In this document: piece by piece, positions 27,695-36,513 of the stretch | Layout of the letters: every line of letters begins with the position of its first letter | Position numbering within the stretch: the stretch's first letter is position 1 | Source: CAZKVJ01 sp964556225 | GTDB lineage: Bacteria; Actinomycetota; Acidimicrobiia; Acidimicrobiales; Ilumatobacteraceae | Assembly (NCBI GenBank): GCA_964556225.1 | Contig: CAZKVJ010000015.1 | Span: forward strand, 1 to 64,000 | Length of the DNA stretch: 64,000 bases | Direction of reading: 5' to 3' | Made by a program: the position numbers and the translations under genes | The notes under the pieces: generated by a model | What the model was told of the DNA's origin: nothing | The model's input: only the letters and a program-made list of their open reading frames with translations | The model's database searches: none

Positions 27695-30600
27695 CCACGC
27701 TCGAGCCGTTCGACATCCGGGGGACGCTGCCCACCCGACGACTGGCGATCGAGGCCAGCGCCGGCACGGGCAAGACCTACTCCATCGCCGGGCTGGTGGC
27801 CCGCTTCGTGGCCGAGACCGACCATCCGATCGACGAGCTGCTCGTCATCACGTTCACCCGGGCGGCCACCAGCGAGCTGCGCCACCGCATCCGCCAGCGC
27901 CTCGTCGGGGCGGCGGCGTTCCTGCGCGGCGAGTCCGACGACGCGGAGCGTGACGGCGCCGACGAGGTGCTGGCGGCGCTCACCACCGACGACCCCATCG
28001 AGCGGCTGGTGCGCATCGAGCGCCTCGAACGGGCTGTGGCGGCACTCGACACCGCCACCGTGTCGACCATCCACGGCTTCTGCCAGCGGGTGCTGCGGGC
28101 GGGCGGCTTGCTGAGCGGCGACCTCGACCTGGCCATGGCCACCGACGACACCGTTGTCACCGAGGCCGTCAACGACGCGCTCGCCGCAGCAGCCCTCGGG
28201 CCAGATCCGTTGGCCCTCGACGCCGGTCGGGTCCGCGCCGCGGTCGAAGCGCTCCTGCGCAACCCGCGCGCCCGGTGTCTGCCGGACCCCGACGACGTCG
28301 ACGCCGACCCCGAGCTGCGACGGGTCACGGCGCTCGTGATGGCCGTGGTCGATACGGTCCGCGCCCGCCACCGCAGCGCCGGCACCGTCACCTTCGACGA
28401 CCTGCTGGTGCGGGCCCACCACCTGCTGAGCGCCGACAGCGATCTGCGCCACGCGGTCGTCGCTGAGCTCACGGCGCGGTTCCCGGTCGCGTTCGTCGAC
28501 GAGGCGCAGGACACGGACCCACTCCAGTGGGAGATCCTCGCCGCCATCTACCCGCCCGACAGCGGCCGGCTCATCCTGGTCGGTGACCCGAAGCAGTCGA
28601 TCTACGCATTTCGGGGTGCCGACGTGCAGGCCTACCTCGACGCCGCGGCGAGGGCCGATGTCCGCTCACTGACCACCAACCACCGCTCCGACGGCCCGCT
28701 GCTCGACGCGCTCAACCAGGTCTTCCTGGGTGCCACCTTCGGCGATGACCGCATCGCGTACCGCGAGGTGTCCGCCACCGGTGCGCACGGGTCGTCACGG
28801 CTCGCCGACGGAGCGGCGCCGGTCCAGGTGCGCTGCGTCGGCTCGACCGGCGATGAGCCCATCACGCTGGGCGACGCCGAGCGGCGTGTCGCCGACGACG
28901 TGGTCCACGTGGTGCAGGACACGCTGACGCGAGGCCGCCTGCATGCGCCCGACGGGGTCAGGTCCATCCGCGCCGGCGAGATCGCGGTGCTCGTGGCCAC
29001 GAACGCCGTCGGTGAGAAGCTCGTGACCGCCCTCCGTGCCGCCGCCGTCCCGGCCGTGTTCGCCGGCGCCGACTCGGTGGCGGGGTCGGCCGCCGCCGGT
29101 CAGTGGCGCACGCTGCTCGCCGCGCTCGATCGCCCGAGCGATCCCCGGATGGCCCGGACCGCGGCCATGGGATGGTTGCTCGGCTGCGACGGCGACGACG
29201 TCGCCGTCTGGAGCGACGAACGCCTGGCCGAGCTGCAGACCGCGCTCCACGATCTCGCCGCAGTGCTGACCCGCCATGGCATGCCGGGGCTCTGGGGTGC
29301 GTTGCGGGCGGAGTGTGGAGTGGTCGAGCGGTTGCGGTCGCGCGCCGGTGGCGAGCGCGACCTGACCGACCTGGAGCACCTCGCCGAGCTGATCCACACC
29401 GAGCTCCGAGGGCGAGGCGCCACCGCGGCCCGTGCCATCGAGGTACTCGACGCGCTGGTATCTCGCGCCGAGGTCCTCGAGGAGGTCGCCGAGCGCCGCC
29501 TCGAGTCGGACGCCGATGCCGTACAGATCCTGACCATCCACCGGGCCAAGGGTCTGCAGTTCCCGGTGGTGCTCTGCCCGCACGTGTGGCGGGCGCACGA
29601 GCCGACGGCAGCGACGAACCGCAAGCACGTGCCGATCGCGCACGTCGGTCCGGAGGCGGCGCGCACGATCGACCTCGCGTGGGTCGTGAAGCAGGACAGC
29701 GGGCCGGTGCTGGCCGCGACCGCCGCCGAGGAGCTGGGCGAGGACCTCCGCAAGCTGTACGTCGCCGCCACGAGAGCGCAGCACCGCGTGGTGCTGTGGC
29801 TCGCGCTCGGCGAGCGCTGTGGGGGAGGGGCCTTGGCGGAGGTGCTCGGGCTGGTGCCGAACCCGGACACGCTGGCCGGGGCGCGCGCCGCGCTGGCCGA
29901 GCGGTGCGAGGCAGCGGCGGGCGCGCTCGAGATCGTCGCCGCCGACGGCGTGCCGGCGCGGGGATGGCGCCCGCCCGCCGTCCCCGTCACCGTCGATCTG
30001 GCCGAGTCGGCGGCGCGGCTCGGCCGCTCGCTCGCCGAGCCCGTGCGCCGGTGGTCGTTCACCGGCATCGTCGCCCATGCCGGCGACGCCCAGCACGACC
30101 TCGAACCGAGCGATGCCGGCGCCGACGATGAGACGCTCGGGCCAGAGCCGGCCGGCGACGGCGCTGCGGTTCGGCCCGAGGCCGTCCTCGCCGGTCTCCC
30201 CGGCGGTGCCGACGTGGGCACGGTCGTCCACGAGTTGCTCGAGCTGGTCGACCCCACTGCCGCCGACCTGGGGGCAGAGCTCGAGGCGGTGGTCGATCGG
30301 GTCGGCCTGCCACCGCTGCTCGCCCCCCACCGGGCGAGGCTGGTCGACGGGCTGGCACGGGCCATCGAGACCCCGCTCGGGCCGGTGCTCGACGGACGCC
30401 GCCTGCGCGACCTGGCGCCGGGCGACCGCTTGGCCGAGCTCCGCTTCGACCTGCCGCTGCCCCACGATGCGCCGGGCGCCGTGGTGGCCGACCTCGGGCG
30501 CGTGCTGGCCGAGCACCTCGACGCCGCCGACCCGCTCGTGCCGTACGCCCACGAACTGATCGCGCTGCCCGCCCGGGCGCCGCTCGTGGGCGTGCTGACC

Positions 30601-30981
30601 GGCTCCATCGACGCCGTGGTGCGGGTCCGAACCGAGCCGACCCGCTACGCCGTGGTCGACTACAAGACCAACCGCTTGGCGGTCCCCGGCTCCGACGACC
30701 CGCTCGCGCCGTACCACCCGGACCGCCTGGTGCGGGCCATGGCCGATCACCACTACCCGCTACAGGCGCTGCTCTACCTCGTCGCACTGCACCGCTACCT
30801 CCGCTGGCGCCTGGGCGACCCGAACCCGCCCGACGGCGTGGTCGCCTACCTGTTCCTGCGGGGCATGGTGGGCGAGGCCGGACCCACCGACGCCGCACGA
30901 CCGTACGGCGTGTTCGCCTGGGAGCCGCCGCCCGGGCTCGTACGCGCGCTGTCGGACCTGCTGGCTGGGAGGTCGCGATGA
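27691..30981 (+). CDS. recB: exodeoxyribonuclease V subunit beta (RecB)
   Basis: A 1096-residue superfamily 1 helicase-nuclease. Motif I ASAGTGKTY (22-30), motif Ia ITFTRAATSELRHRI, motif II VAFVDEAQDTDPLQW, motif III LVGDPKQSIYAFRGAD, and motifs V/VI TIHRAKGLQFPVV and KLYVAATRAQHRVV. The C-terminal RecB nuclease has YAVVDYKTNRL with the Asp and Lys of the active site. All catalytic residues are present. It is shorter than the E. coli protein but complete. It overlaps recC and recD by ATGA. Confidence 0.95.
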   Translation: MTTLEPFDIRGTLPTRRLAIEASAGTGKTYSIAGLVARFVAETDHPIDELLVITFTRAATSELRHRIRQRLVGAAAFLRGESDDAERDGADEVLAALTTDDPIERLVRIERLERAVAALDTATVSTIHGFCQRVLRAGGLLSGDLDLAMATDDTVVTEAVNDALAAAALGPDPLALDAGRVRAAVEALLRNPRARCLPDPDDVDADPELRRVTALVMAVVDTVRARHRSAGTVTFDDLLVRAHHLLSADSDLRHAVVAELTARFPVAFVDEAQDTDPLQWEILAAIYPPDSGRLILVGDPKQSIYAFRGADVQAYLDAAARADVRSLTTNHRSDGPLLDALNQVFLGATFGDDRIAYREVSATGAHGSSRLADGAAPVQVRCVGSTGDEPITLGDAERRVADDVVHVVQDTLTRGRLHAPDGVRSIRAGEIAVLVATNAVGEKLVTALRAAAVPAVFAGADSVAGSAAAGQWRTLLAALDRPSDPRMARTAAMGWLLGCDGDDVAVWSDERLAELQTALHDLAAVLTRHGMPGLWGALRAECGVVERLRSRAGGERDLTDLEHLAELIHTELRGRGATAARAIEVLDALVSRAEVLEEVAERRLESDADAVQILTIHRAKGLQFPVVLCPHVWRAHEPTAATNRKHVPIAHVGPEAARTIDLAWVVKQDSGPVLAATAAEELGEDLRKLYVAATRAQHRVVLWLALGERCGGGALAEVLGLVPNPDTLAGARAALAERCEAAAGALEIVAADGVPARGWRPPAVPVTVDLAESAARLGRSLAEPVRRWSFTGIVAHAGDAQHDLEPSDAGADDETLGPEPAGDGAAVRPEAVLAGLPGGADVGTVVHELLELVDPTAADLGAELEAVVDRVGLPPLLAPHRARLVDGLARAIETPLGPVLDGRRLRDLAPGDRLAELRFDLPLPHDAPGAVVADLGRVLAEHLDAADPLVPYAHELIALPARAPLVGVLTGSIDAVVRVRTEPTRYAVVDYKTNRLAVPGSDDPLAPYHPDRLVRAMADHHYPLQALLYLVALHRYLRWRLGDPNPPDGVVAYLFLRGMVGEAGPTDAARPYGVFAWEPPPGLVRALSDLLAGRSR

Positions 30982-32675
30982 CCGCCGAGCTCACGCTGTC
31001 CCCGCTCGTCGCCGACCTGGCACCCTTCGCCGACGCCGGCGTGCTCGGTGCGCCGGAGGTGCACGCCGCCGCCCGACTCGCCCGCCTGGCCGGAGGGGCG
31101 GTGCCGGGCGAGGTGCTGCTGGCGCTGGCCCTCGCGGTGCGGGCCCCGTCGGCCGGTCACGTGTGCGTCGAGCTCACCACCGATCCGGCGCGCCTCGTCG
31201 GCGCCGAGCTCGAGGCTGAGATCGTGCGGGGGCTGCCGTGGCCGCGCGATCCCGACTCCTGGCTCGACGCGCTGCGCGCCTGCCCGGCGCTGGTCGCCGA
31301 GCCGGCCACGGCGCGCCTGTCGCCACGCCGTCCGCTCGTGCTCGACGGCACCAGGGTCTACCTGCAGCGACTGTGGTCCGACGAGCAGCGCGTCGCCGAG
31401 TCGCTGCTGGGCCACGCCGGCCGTCTCCAGGTCATCGTCGGTGGGCCGGGCACTGGGAAGACGACGATGGTCGCACGGATGCTGCTCGACGAGCTCGCCC
31501 GGCCCGACCCACCGGTGGTCGCGCTCGCTGCCCCGACCGGCAAGGCGGCCGCGCGCCTCAAGGAGGTCGTCCTCGACCGGGCGAACCACAGCGGCGCCGA
31601 CGCCCGTGGCCTCGAACGGCTGCGAGAGGTCGGCGCCGGCACCATCCACCGGCTGCTCGGCTCGCTCGGCCCGCGCGGGTTCCGTCACGACGCCCACAAC
31701 CCGCTGCCGCACGACCTCGTCGTGATCGACGAGATGTCCATGGTCGACCTGCCGCTCATGGCCGACCTGCTCGCCGCGGTGCGCCACTCCACGCGCCTCG
31801 TGCTCGTCGGCGACCCCGACCAGCTGGCCAGCGTCGAGGCCGGGACCGTGCTGGCCGACATCGTCGGACCGAGCCGCAGCACCGCAGGCGCGGCGGGCCC
31901 GCTGTCGGCGTCGGTGACCGTGCTCCGGGAGACCCACCGGTTCGGTGCCGGCTCGGGCATCGCCCAACTGGCCGGTGCCATCGGCGGCGGCAACGCTGAC
32001 GCCGTGGTGGACCTGCTCGCAGCCGGCGGCGACGAGCTGCGCTGGATCCCCGGCTCCGGCGACGTCGAGGGACCGGCGGCGGCGCCGGTGCTGGCCGAGG
32101 TGGTGGCCGGCGCGCAGCAGCTGGTGCACCTCGCCCGTCAGGGCGACGCCGACGGCGCGCTCGGCGCGTTGGGCCACACGAAGGTGCTGTGCGCCCTCCG
32201 GCGGGGTCCGGCCGGCGTGGCCGGCTGGAACGAGGCCGTGCGCCGCTCGCTCGGTCCCGCCGCCGGTGAGCTGTGGGCGCTCGGCCGGCCGGTGCTCGTC
32301 ACCCGCAACGACCCGCTGACGGGGCTGTTCAACGGCGACCAGGGCGTGGTCGTCGCCGGGGCCGAGGGCCGTCGCCATGTCGCCGTCCCGGCGGTCGGCG
32401 GCCACCGGCTCGTCTCGCCCGGGCGGATCGAGCACGTCGACACCGCCTACGCGCTCACCATCCACAAGAGCCAGGGGTCCGAGTACGACGAGGTGGTGGT
32501 CGTGCTGCCCGACACGGCGTCGCCGATCCTGTCCCGAGAGCTGCTCTTCACCGCCGTCACCCGGGCCCGCCGCCGGGTCAGCGTGATCGGCACCGCCGAC
32601 GCCGTGCGGGCTGCGGTCCGCCAGCCCATCGCCCGCTCCAGCGGTCTGGCTGACCGCCTGTGGGGCGCGACCTAG
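30978..32675 (+). CDS. recD: exodeoxyribonuclease V subunit alpha (RecD)
   Basis: A 565-residue 5'-3' helicase of RecBCD. Motif I VGGPGTGKTTMVARML, LAAPTGKAAARL, GTIHRLLG, Walker B VVIDEMSMVDLPLM, LVGDPDQLASVEAG, and the C-terminal YALTIHKSQGSEYDEVVVVLP and TAVTRARRRVSV. Its presence with RecB and RecC makes a complete RecBCD rather than AddAB. It ends the repair operon and its stop overlaps the convergent aldo/keto reductase stop by 4 bases. Confidence 0.95.
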   Translation: MTAELTLSPLVADLAPFADAGVLGAPEVHAAARLARLAGGAVPGEVLLALALAVRAPSAGHVCVELTTDPARLVGAELEAEIVRGLPWPRDPDSWLDALRACPALVAEPATARLSPRRPLVLDGTRVYLQRLWSDEQRVAESLLGHAGRLQVIVGGPGTGKTTMVARMLLDELARPDPPVVALAAPTGKAAARLKEVVLDRANHSGADARGLERLREVGAGTIHRLLGSLGPRGFRHDAHNPLPHDLVVIDEMSMVDLPLMADLLAAVRHSTRLVLVGDPDQLASVEAGTVLADIVGPSRSTAGAAGPLSASVTVLRETHRFGAGSGIAQLAGAIGGGNADAVVDLLAAGGDELRWIPGSGDVEGPAAAPVLAEVVAGAQQLVHLARQGDADGALGALGHTKVLCALRRGPAGVAGWNEAVRRSLGPAAGELWALGRPVLVTRNDPLTGLFNGDQGVVVAGAEGRRHVAVPAVGGHRLVSPGRIEHVDTAYALTIHKSQGSEYDEVVVVLPDTASPILSRELLFTAVTRARRRVSVIGTADAVRAAVRQPIARSSGLADRLWGAT

Positions 32676-33661
32676 CGCTGGGTGTCGCCCCAGCGGTACT
32701 GCCGGGTGGCGACATCCAGGCGGTGCAGCAGCTCGTCGTCGAGTGGGGTCGACACCGCGGCGACGGCGTCGGCGAGCTGCTCGGGCCGGCTCGCCCCGAC
32801 GATGGGCGAGGTCACCGCCGGCTGGGCGAGCACCCAGGCCACGGCGAGCTGGGCGAGCGACATCTCGGCCTCGCCAGCGAGGCCCTTCAGCTCGTCGACG
32901 GTGTCGAACATCTGGTCGTGCCAGTAGCGCTCCTGGTAGCGCCCGGCCGCCCAGCCGAGCGTGAAGCGCGTGTTCGCCGCGGGGTCGCCGCGGTGGTGCT
33001 TGCCGGTGAGGAAGCCGCCGGCGAGCGGGTTGTAGGGGATGACGGCGATCTGCTCCTCCTCGCACAGCGGGAACAGCTCGCGCTCGTTCTCGCGGAACAG
33101 CAGGTTGTAGCGGGGCTGCACGCTCTCGAACCGGCAGACCCGCAGCACCTCGGCGCGCCCGATGGAGCGGGCCAGCTGGTAGGCGAGGAAGTTGCTGCAG
33201 CCGACGTAGCGGACCTTGCCCGCCCGCACCACGTCGTCGAGCGCTCGGAGGCTCTCGTCGATCGGCGTGTGCGGGTCCCACTGGTGGAGCTGGTAGAGGT
33301 CGACGTAGTCGGTGCCGAGGCGGCGCAGGGACTCGTCGAGCGCGCGCAGGATGTTCTTGCGCGTGCTGCCCTGGTCCCACGGCCGGGGCCCGGTCGGGAA
33401 GAAGCACTTCGTCGCCAGCACGTAGCGGTCGCGGCGGCCCTTCAGCCACCGGCCGACGATCTCCTCCGTGCGCCCGAACAGGTCGGGGCCGGCACCGAGC
33501 GGGTAGACGTCGGCGGTGTCGATGAACGTGATCCCGGCGTCGGCGGCGGCGTCGAGGATCGCGAACGAGGTCGCCTCGTCGCACTGGTAGCCGAAGGTCA
33601 TCGTGCCGAGGCACAGTCGCGACACCGGCATGCCGGTGCGGCCGAAGCGAACGTGTTCCAT
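32672..33661 (-). CDS. aldo/keto reductase
   Basis: A 329-residue NADPH-dependent (beta/alpha)8-barrel reductase. FGRTGMPVSRLCLGTMTFG opens the barrel; catalytic Asp and Tyr lie in FIDTADVYPLG and Lys in LATKCF; the VDLYQLHQWDP and VGCSNFLAYQ blocks and the cofactor-binding SPIVGASRPEQL are present. The subgroup resembles voltage-gated potassium channel beta/YghZ-like reductases. TAGGTT precedes the ATG by 6 bases (leaderless). Substrate unknown. It is divergent from the EamA transporter. Confidence 0.92.
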   Translation of the reverse strand: MEHVRFGRTGMPVSRLCLGTMTFGYQCDEATSFAILDAAADAGITFIDTADVYPLGAGPDLFGRTEEIVGRWLKGRRDRYVLATKCFFPTGPRPWDQGSTRKNILRALDESLRRLGTDYVDLYQLHQWDPHTPIDESLRALDDVVRAGKVRYVGCSNFLAYQLARSIGRAEVLRVCRFESVQPRYNLLFRENERELFPLCEEEQIAVIPYNPLAGGFLTGKHHRGDPAANTRFTLGWAAGRYQERYWHDQMFDTVDELKGLAGEAEMSLAQLAVAWVLAQPAVTSPIVGASRPEQLADAVAAVSTPLDDELLHRLDVATRQYRWGDTQR

Positions 33662-33692
33662 GCAGCGAACCTAGTGCTGCCACACTCTGGCG

Positions 33693-34532
33693 ATGCCCGT
33701 GCTCCTGGCGTTGGCCACTGCGCTCGTGTACGGCGTGGCCGACTACTGCGGGGGGCGGGCCACCCGCAGCGCCACGAGCGTGGCCGTGACGCTGGCCGGC
33801 CAGTCGGTGAGCCTGGTCGGCCTGCTGGTGCTGGTGCCGCTGCTGGGCGACCCCATGCCGTCCGGCGGGGCCTGGGCGTGGGGCGCCGGCGCGGGACTGG
33901 CTGGGGTGCTGGCGCTGGTGTGCTTCTACCACGCGCTGTCGGCGGGGGCGATGACGGTCGTGGCCCCGGTGACGGCGGTGGTCAGCGTGATCGTCCCCGT
34001 GGTCGCCGGCCTCGCCCAGGGCGAGCGGCCGGGGGGCAGCGCCTATGTGGGCGCGGCGGTGGCGGTCGCCGGGGTGGCGCTGGTGAGCGGTGCGTTCGGG
34101 GGCCACGACCGGGCGACGCCGGGAGCCATCGTCGCCCTCGCCGCCCTCGCCGGGATGGGCTTCGGGCTGGTGTTCGTGTTCCTGGCCCACACCGGCGACG
34201 ACGCCGGGCTGTGGCCGCTCGTGGCAGCGCGACTGGTCTCGGTGCCGGCGGTGCTGCTGGTGGCGCTGATATCGCGGCGAAGCCTCGCCCTGCCGCCACC
34301 GTCGCCGGCGCCGGCGTTCGCCTCCGGGGTGCTCGACATGACGGCGAACGCCCTGTACCTGGCGGCCGCTCGTTCCGGGCTGCTGACCATCGTGGCCGTG
34401 GTGGCGTCGCTCTACCCGGCGAGCACGGTGCTGCTTGCGACGACCATCGACCGTGAGCGCCTCGCCCGGCCGCAGGTGGTGGGGCTCGGCTTGTGCCTGG
34501 TGGCGCTGGTGTTGGTGACGCTCGGTCGCTAG
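33693..34532 (+). CDS. EamA/DMT family transporter
   Basis: A 279-residue membrane protein with about ten hydrophobic helices in two EamA repeats, a family exporting amino acids, nucleosides or metabolites. The first repeat opens with ATALVYGVADYCGGRATR; the second begins near residue 150 (GAIVALAALAGMGFG), and VASLYPASTVLLATTIDRERL near the end is the conserved EamA signature. The start has CACACT 6 bases upstream. Its stop overlaps the convergent GDSL gene's stop in the sequence CTAG. Confidence 0.88.
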   Translation: MPVLLALATALVYGVADYCGGRATRSATSVAVTLAGQSVSLVGLLVLVPLLGDPMPSGGAWAWGAGAGLAGVLALVCFYHALSAGAMTVVAPVTAVVSVIVPVVAGLAQGERPGGSAYVGAAVAVAGVALVSGAFGGHDRATPGAIVALAALAGMGFGLVFVFLAHTGDDAGLWPLVAARLVSVPAVLLVALISRRSLALPPPSPAPAFASGVLDMTANALYLAAARSGLLTIVAVVASLYPASTVLLATTIDRERLARPQVVGLGLCLVALVLVTLGR

Positions 34533-35161
34533 ACGGACGAGGCGATGAGCCGGGCGAACGCCGCGTCACCGGCCGGGGTCAGATGCACGCCGTCGGGGCC
34601 GACCAAGCTGGGATCCTCGTCGACCACGGCCGGCCAGTCGAGCACGGCTCCGCACGGCAGCGACGACATCTCGGCGCGCACCCTCGCCCCGAAGGCCTCC
34701 ACCCGGGCGATCTCCGTCGGGCTGCGCGGGGCCTGCACGTACGGCAGCACCCAGGTGATGCAGCGCTGCCGCCCGATGGCGTCCAGGAGCGTGTCGAGGT
34801 CCGCCTGGAGCTGCGCAGCATCGTGGGCGTCGTAGCCCGCGTCGTTGGTGCCGAGCGCGACGACGAGGTGGGACGTGTCGTCGAGCGGCAGGTCCGGGAC
34901 GCGCTCGAGTCCGGTGTCGCTCACGAACGGCACCACCATGGACCGACCCGGGTAGGCGTCGACCATGGCGTCCGGGACGAGCTCGAGGATGGCGTCGGTG
35001 GCCTGGAACGTGATCGAGTCACCGAGCACGATGAACGTCCCGTCCGGCACCACCGTGGTGATCGCGACGTGGTCGTCGCCGCTCGAGCAGGCGGCGAGGG
35101 CGACGAGCAGCGTGGCGACCCACCGTGGCCGGCAGGAGCGCTCGCGTCTAGCGACCGGCAT
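34529..35161 (-). CDS. SGNH/GDSL hydrolase lipoprotein
   Basis: A 210-residue esterase-like protein. The N-terminal signal peptide ends in a lipobox LAAC (residue 25 region), so it is probably anchored outside the membrane. SGNH blocks: block I VLGDSIT, block III ALGTND and block V DGVHLT with catalytic Asp and His. All catalytic residues are there. Substrate could be an acyl ester of a cell-wall or extracellular compound. Its 5' end overlaps the upstream hydrolase gene by 14 bases, so they are co-transcribed. Confidence 0.87.
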   Translation of the reverse strand: MPVARRERSCRPRWVATLLVALAACSSGDDHVAITTVVPDGTFIVLGDSITFQATDAILELVPDAMVDAYPGRSMVVPFVSDTGLERVPDLPLDDTSHLVVALGTNDAGYDAHDAAQLQADLDTLLDAIGRQRCITWVLPYVQAPRSPTEIARVEAFGARVRAEMSSLPCGAVLDWPAVVDEDPSLVGPDGVHLTPAGDAAFARLIASSV

Positions 35162-36440
35162 CGACGACGCGTTGGGAGTCCCGGGCGGCTGCCGCGTAGA
35201 TCCCCTTGCTCATCAGCGAGGGCTCGATCCGGCGCCGCTCCAGGTAGATGGCGGCGCGAGCGCCGTGCACGGTGGCGTCGTCGGGGGCCGCCCACCCCGC
35301 CAGGTCGGCCAGGTGGCACGCCAGGCGCACGTCCCCATCGGCGGCCGCCTGCTCCGCCCGAGCGATCAGGGCCCGAGCGCCACCGGCCAGCTCGGCCAGC
35401 ACCGCCGCCACCTGGGCCTCGGGGGCGGGCTTCAAGCGGGAGGCGACCCCGTCCCACCAGCCGCCGTACTGGCGCCAGATGTTGCGCACCACGAACTGCG
35501 GCTCGTCGTAGAGCGGGCGCAGGTACGGCTTGGCGAGCACGTCGGCCGGGACGTCGACGCTGTGGAGGATCGCGTCGAGGGTCGCGCCGGCGTTCATCAT
35601 CGTGACCACTGCGTCGACGAGGCGCTCGAGTGCCGTCGCGACGTCGTCGAGCACGGTGGCGATGCGCTCCCGCCCGGCGATCGGCAGCCCGTGGGCGGGT
35701 ACCAGCAGCTCCGGCCCGGCGGCGATCATCTGCCGCAGCGCAGCTGCCCACTCGACCGGGTAGCGCTGGACCTTCTGCGGGTTGCCAGCGTTGGGGAAGT
35801 TCCAGATGAGGAAGTCGCCGGCCATCAGCCAGCGCCGCTCGGGGAACCACGCCCACAGGTGATCGTCGGTCTCGCCGCGGGCGTGGTGCAGCTCGATGCG
35901 TTCCTCGCCGGCGCTCAGCGTGTGCGACGCCTCGAACGTCTCGTCCGGGCGCAGCGTGCCCTCCGGCAGGAACCGTCCGGTGCCGCCGATACCCAGGTTG
36001 GCGTCGGCGCGGATGCCACCGAACTGGCGGGCGTTGATGAGCAGGTTCCAGTCGTTGGTGAGCTCGTAGCGGTCGAGGCGCACGGGCACGTTGCGGTGCC
36101 CGACGACGGTCGGGCGGGGGGCGCCGGCACGCTCGGCGTCGGCGGCGAAGGCCGCGCTGCCGCCCACGTGGTCGGCGTGACCGTGCGTGTAGACGAGCGT
36201 ACGGACCGGGGCGGTGCTCCACGAGCGCAGCGCGCCGACCACGGCGTCGCCGGTGAACGCACCGCTGGTGTCGAAGCACACCAAGCCCTCGGGGGAGCGC
36301 CAGGCGACACAGTGGCTGAAGCTCTCGACGATCGCCAGGTCGTCGGCCAGCTCGGACAGCTCGTTGGTGACGCGGTTGACCGGCTCGTCGGCGATCCCCG
36401 AGTCGATGATCCGCGTCGACAGCTCGATCAGGTCACCCAT
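35148..36440 (-). CDS. MBL-fold alkylsulfatase-like hydrolase
   Basis: A 430-residue metallo-beta-lactamase-fold enzyme of the alkyl-sulfatase (SdsA1-like) group. Metal site THGHADHVGG, further His in HHARGETDDH and PAHGLP; C-terminal alkylsulfatase dimerisation-like helices around PQFVVRNIWRQYGGWWDGV. Shorter than SdsA1 and lacking the sterol-carrier-like C-terminal domain, so the substrate may differ. I chose ATG 36440 because TAGGTT lies 7 bases upstream; a TTG nine bases earlier is in frame but inside that spacing. Confidence 0.85.
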   Translation of the reverse strand: MGDLIELSTRIIDSGIADEPVNRVTNELSELADDLAIVESFSHCVAWRSPEGLVCFDTSGAFTGDAVVGALRSWSTAPVRTLVYTHGHADHVGGSAAFAADAERAGAPRPTVVGHRNVPVRLDRYELTNDWNLLINARQFGGIRADANLGIGGTGRFLPEGTLRPDETFEASHTLSAGEERIELHHARGETDDHLWAWFPERRWLMAGDFLIWNFPNAGNPQKVQRYPVEWAAALRQMIAAGPELLVPAHGLPIAGRERIATVLDDVATALERLVDAVVTMMNAGATLDAILHSVDVPADVLAKPYLRPLYDEPQFVVRNIWRQYGGWWDGVASRLKPAPEAQVAAVLAELAGGARALIARAEQAAADGDVRLACHLADLAGWAAPDDATVHGARAAIYLERRRIEPSLMSKGIYAAAARDSQRVVDAGR

Positions 36441-36513
36441 GCCCGCCAACCTACGCCGCTCGCCCCGCGGTCAACGCGCCAGGGTGGCGCGAATCCTGCG
36501 GCGGGGGCGGGGG

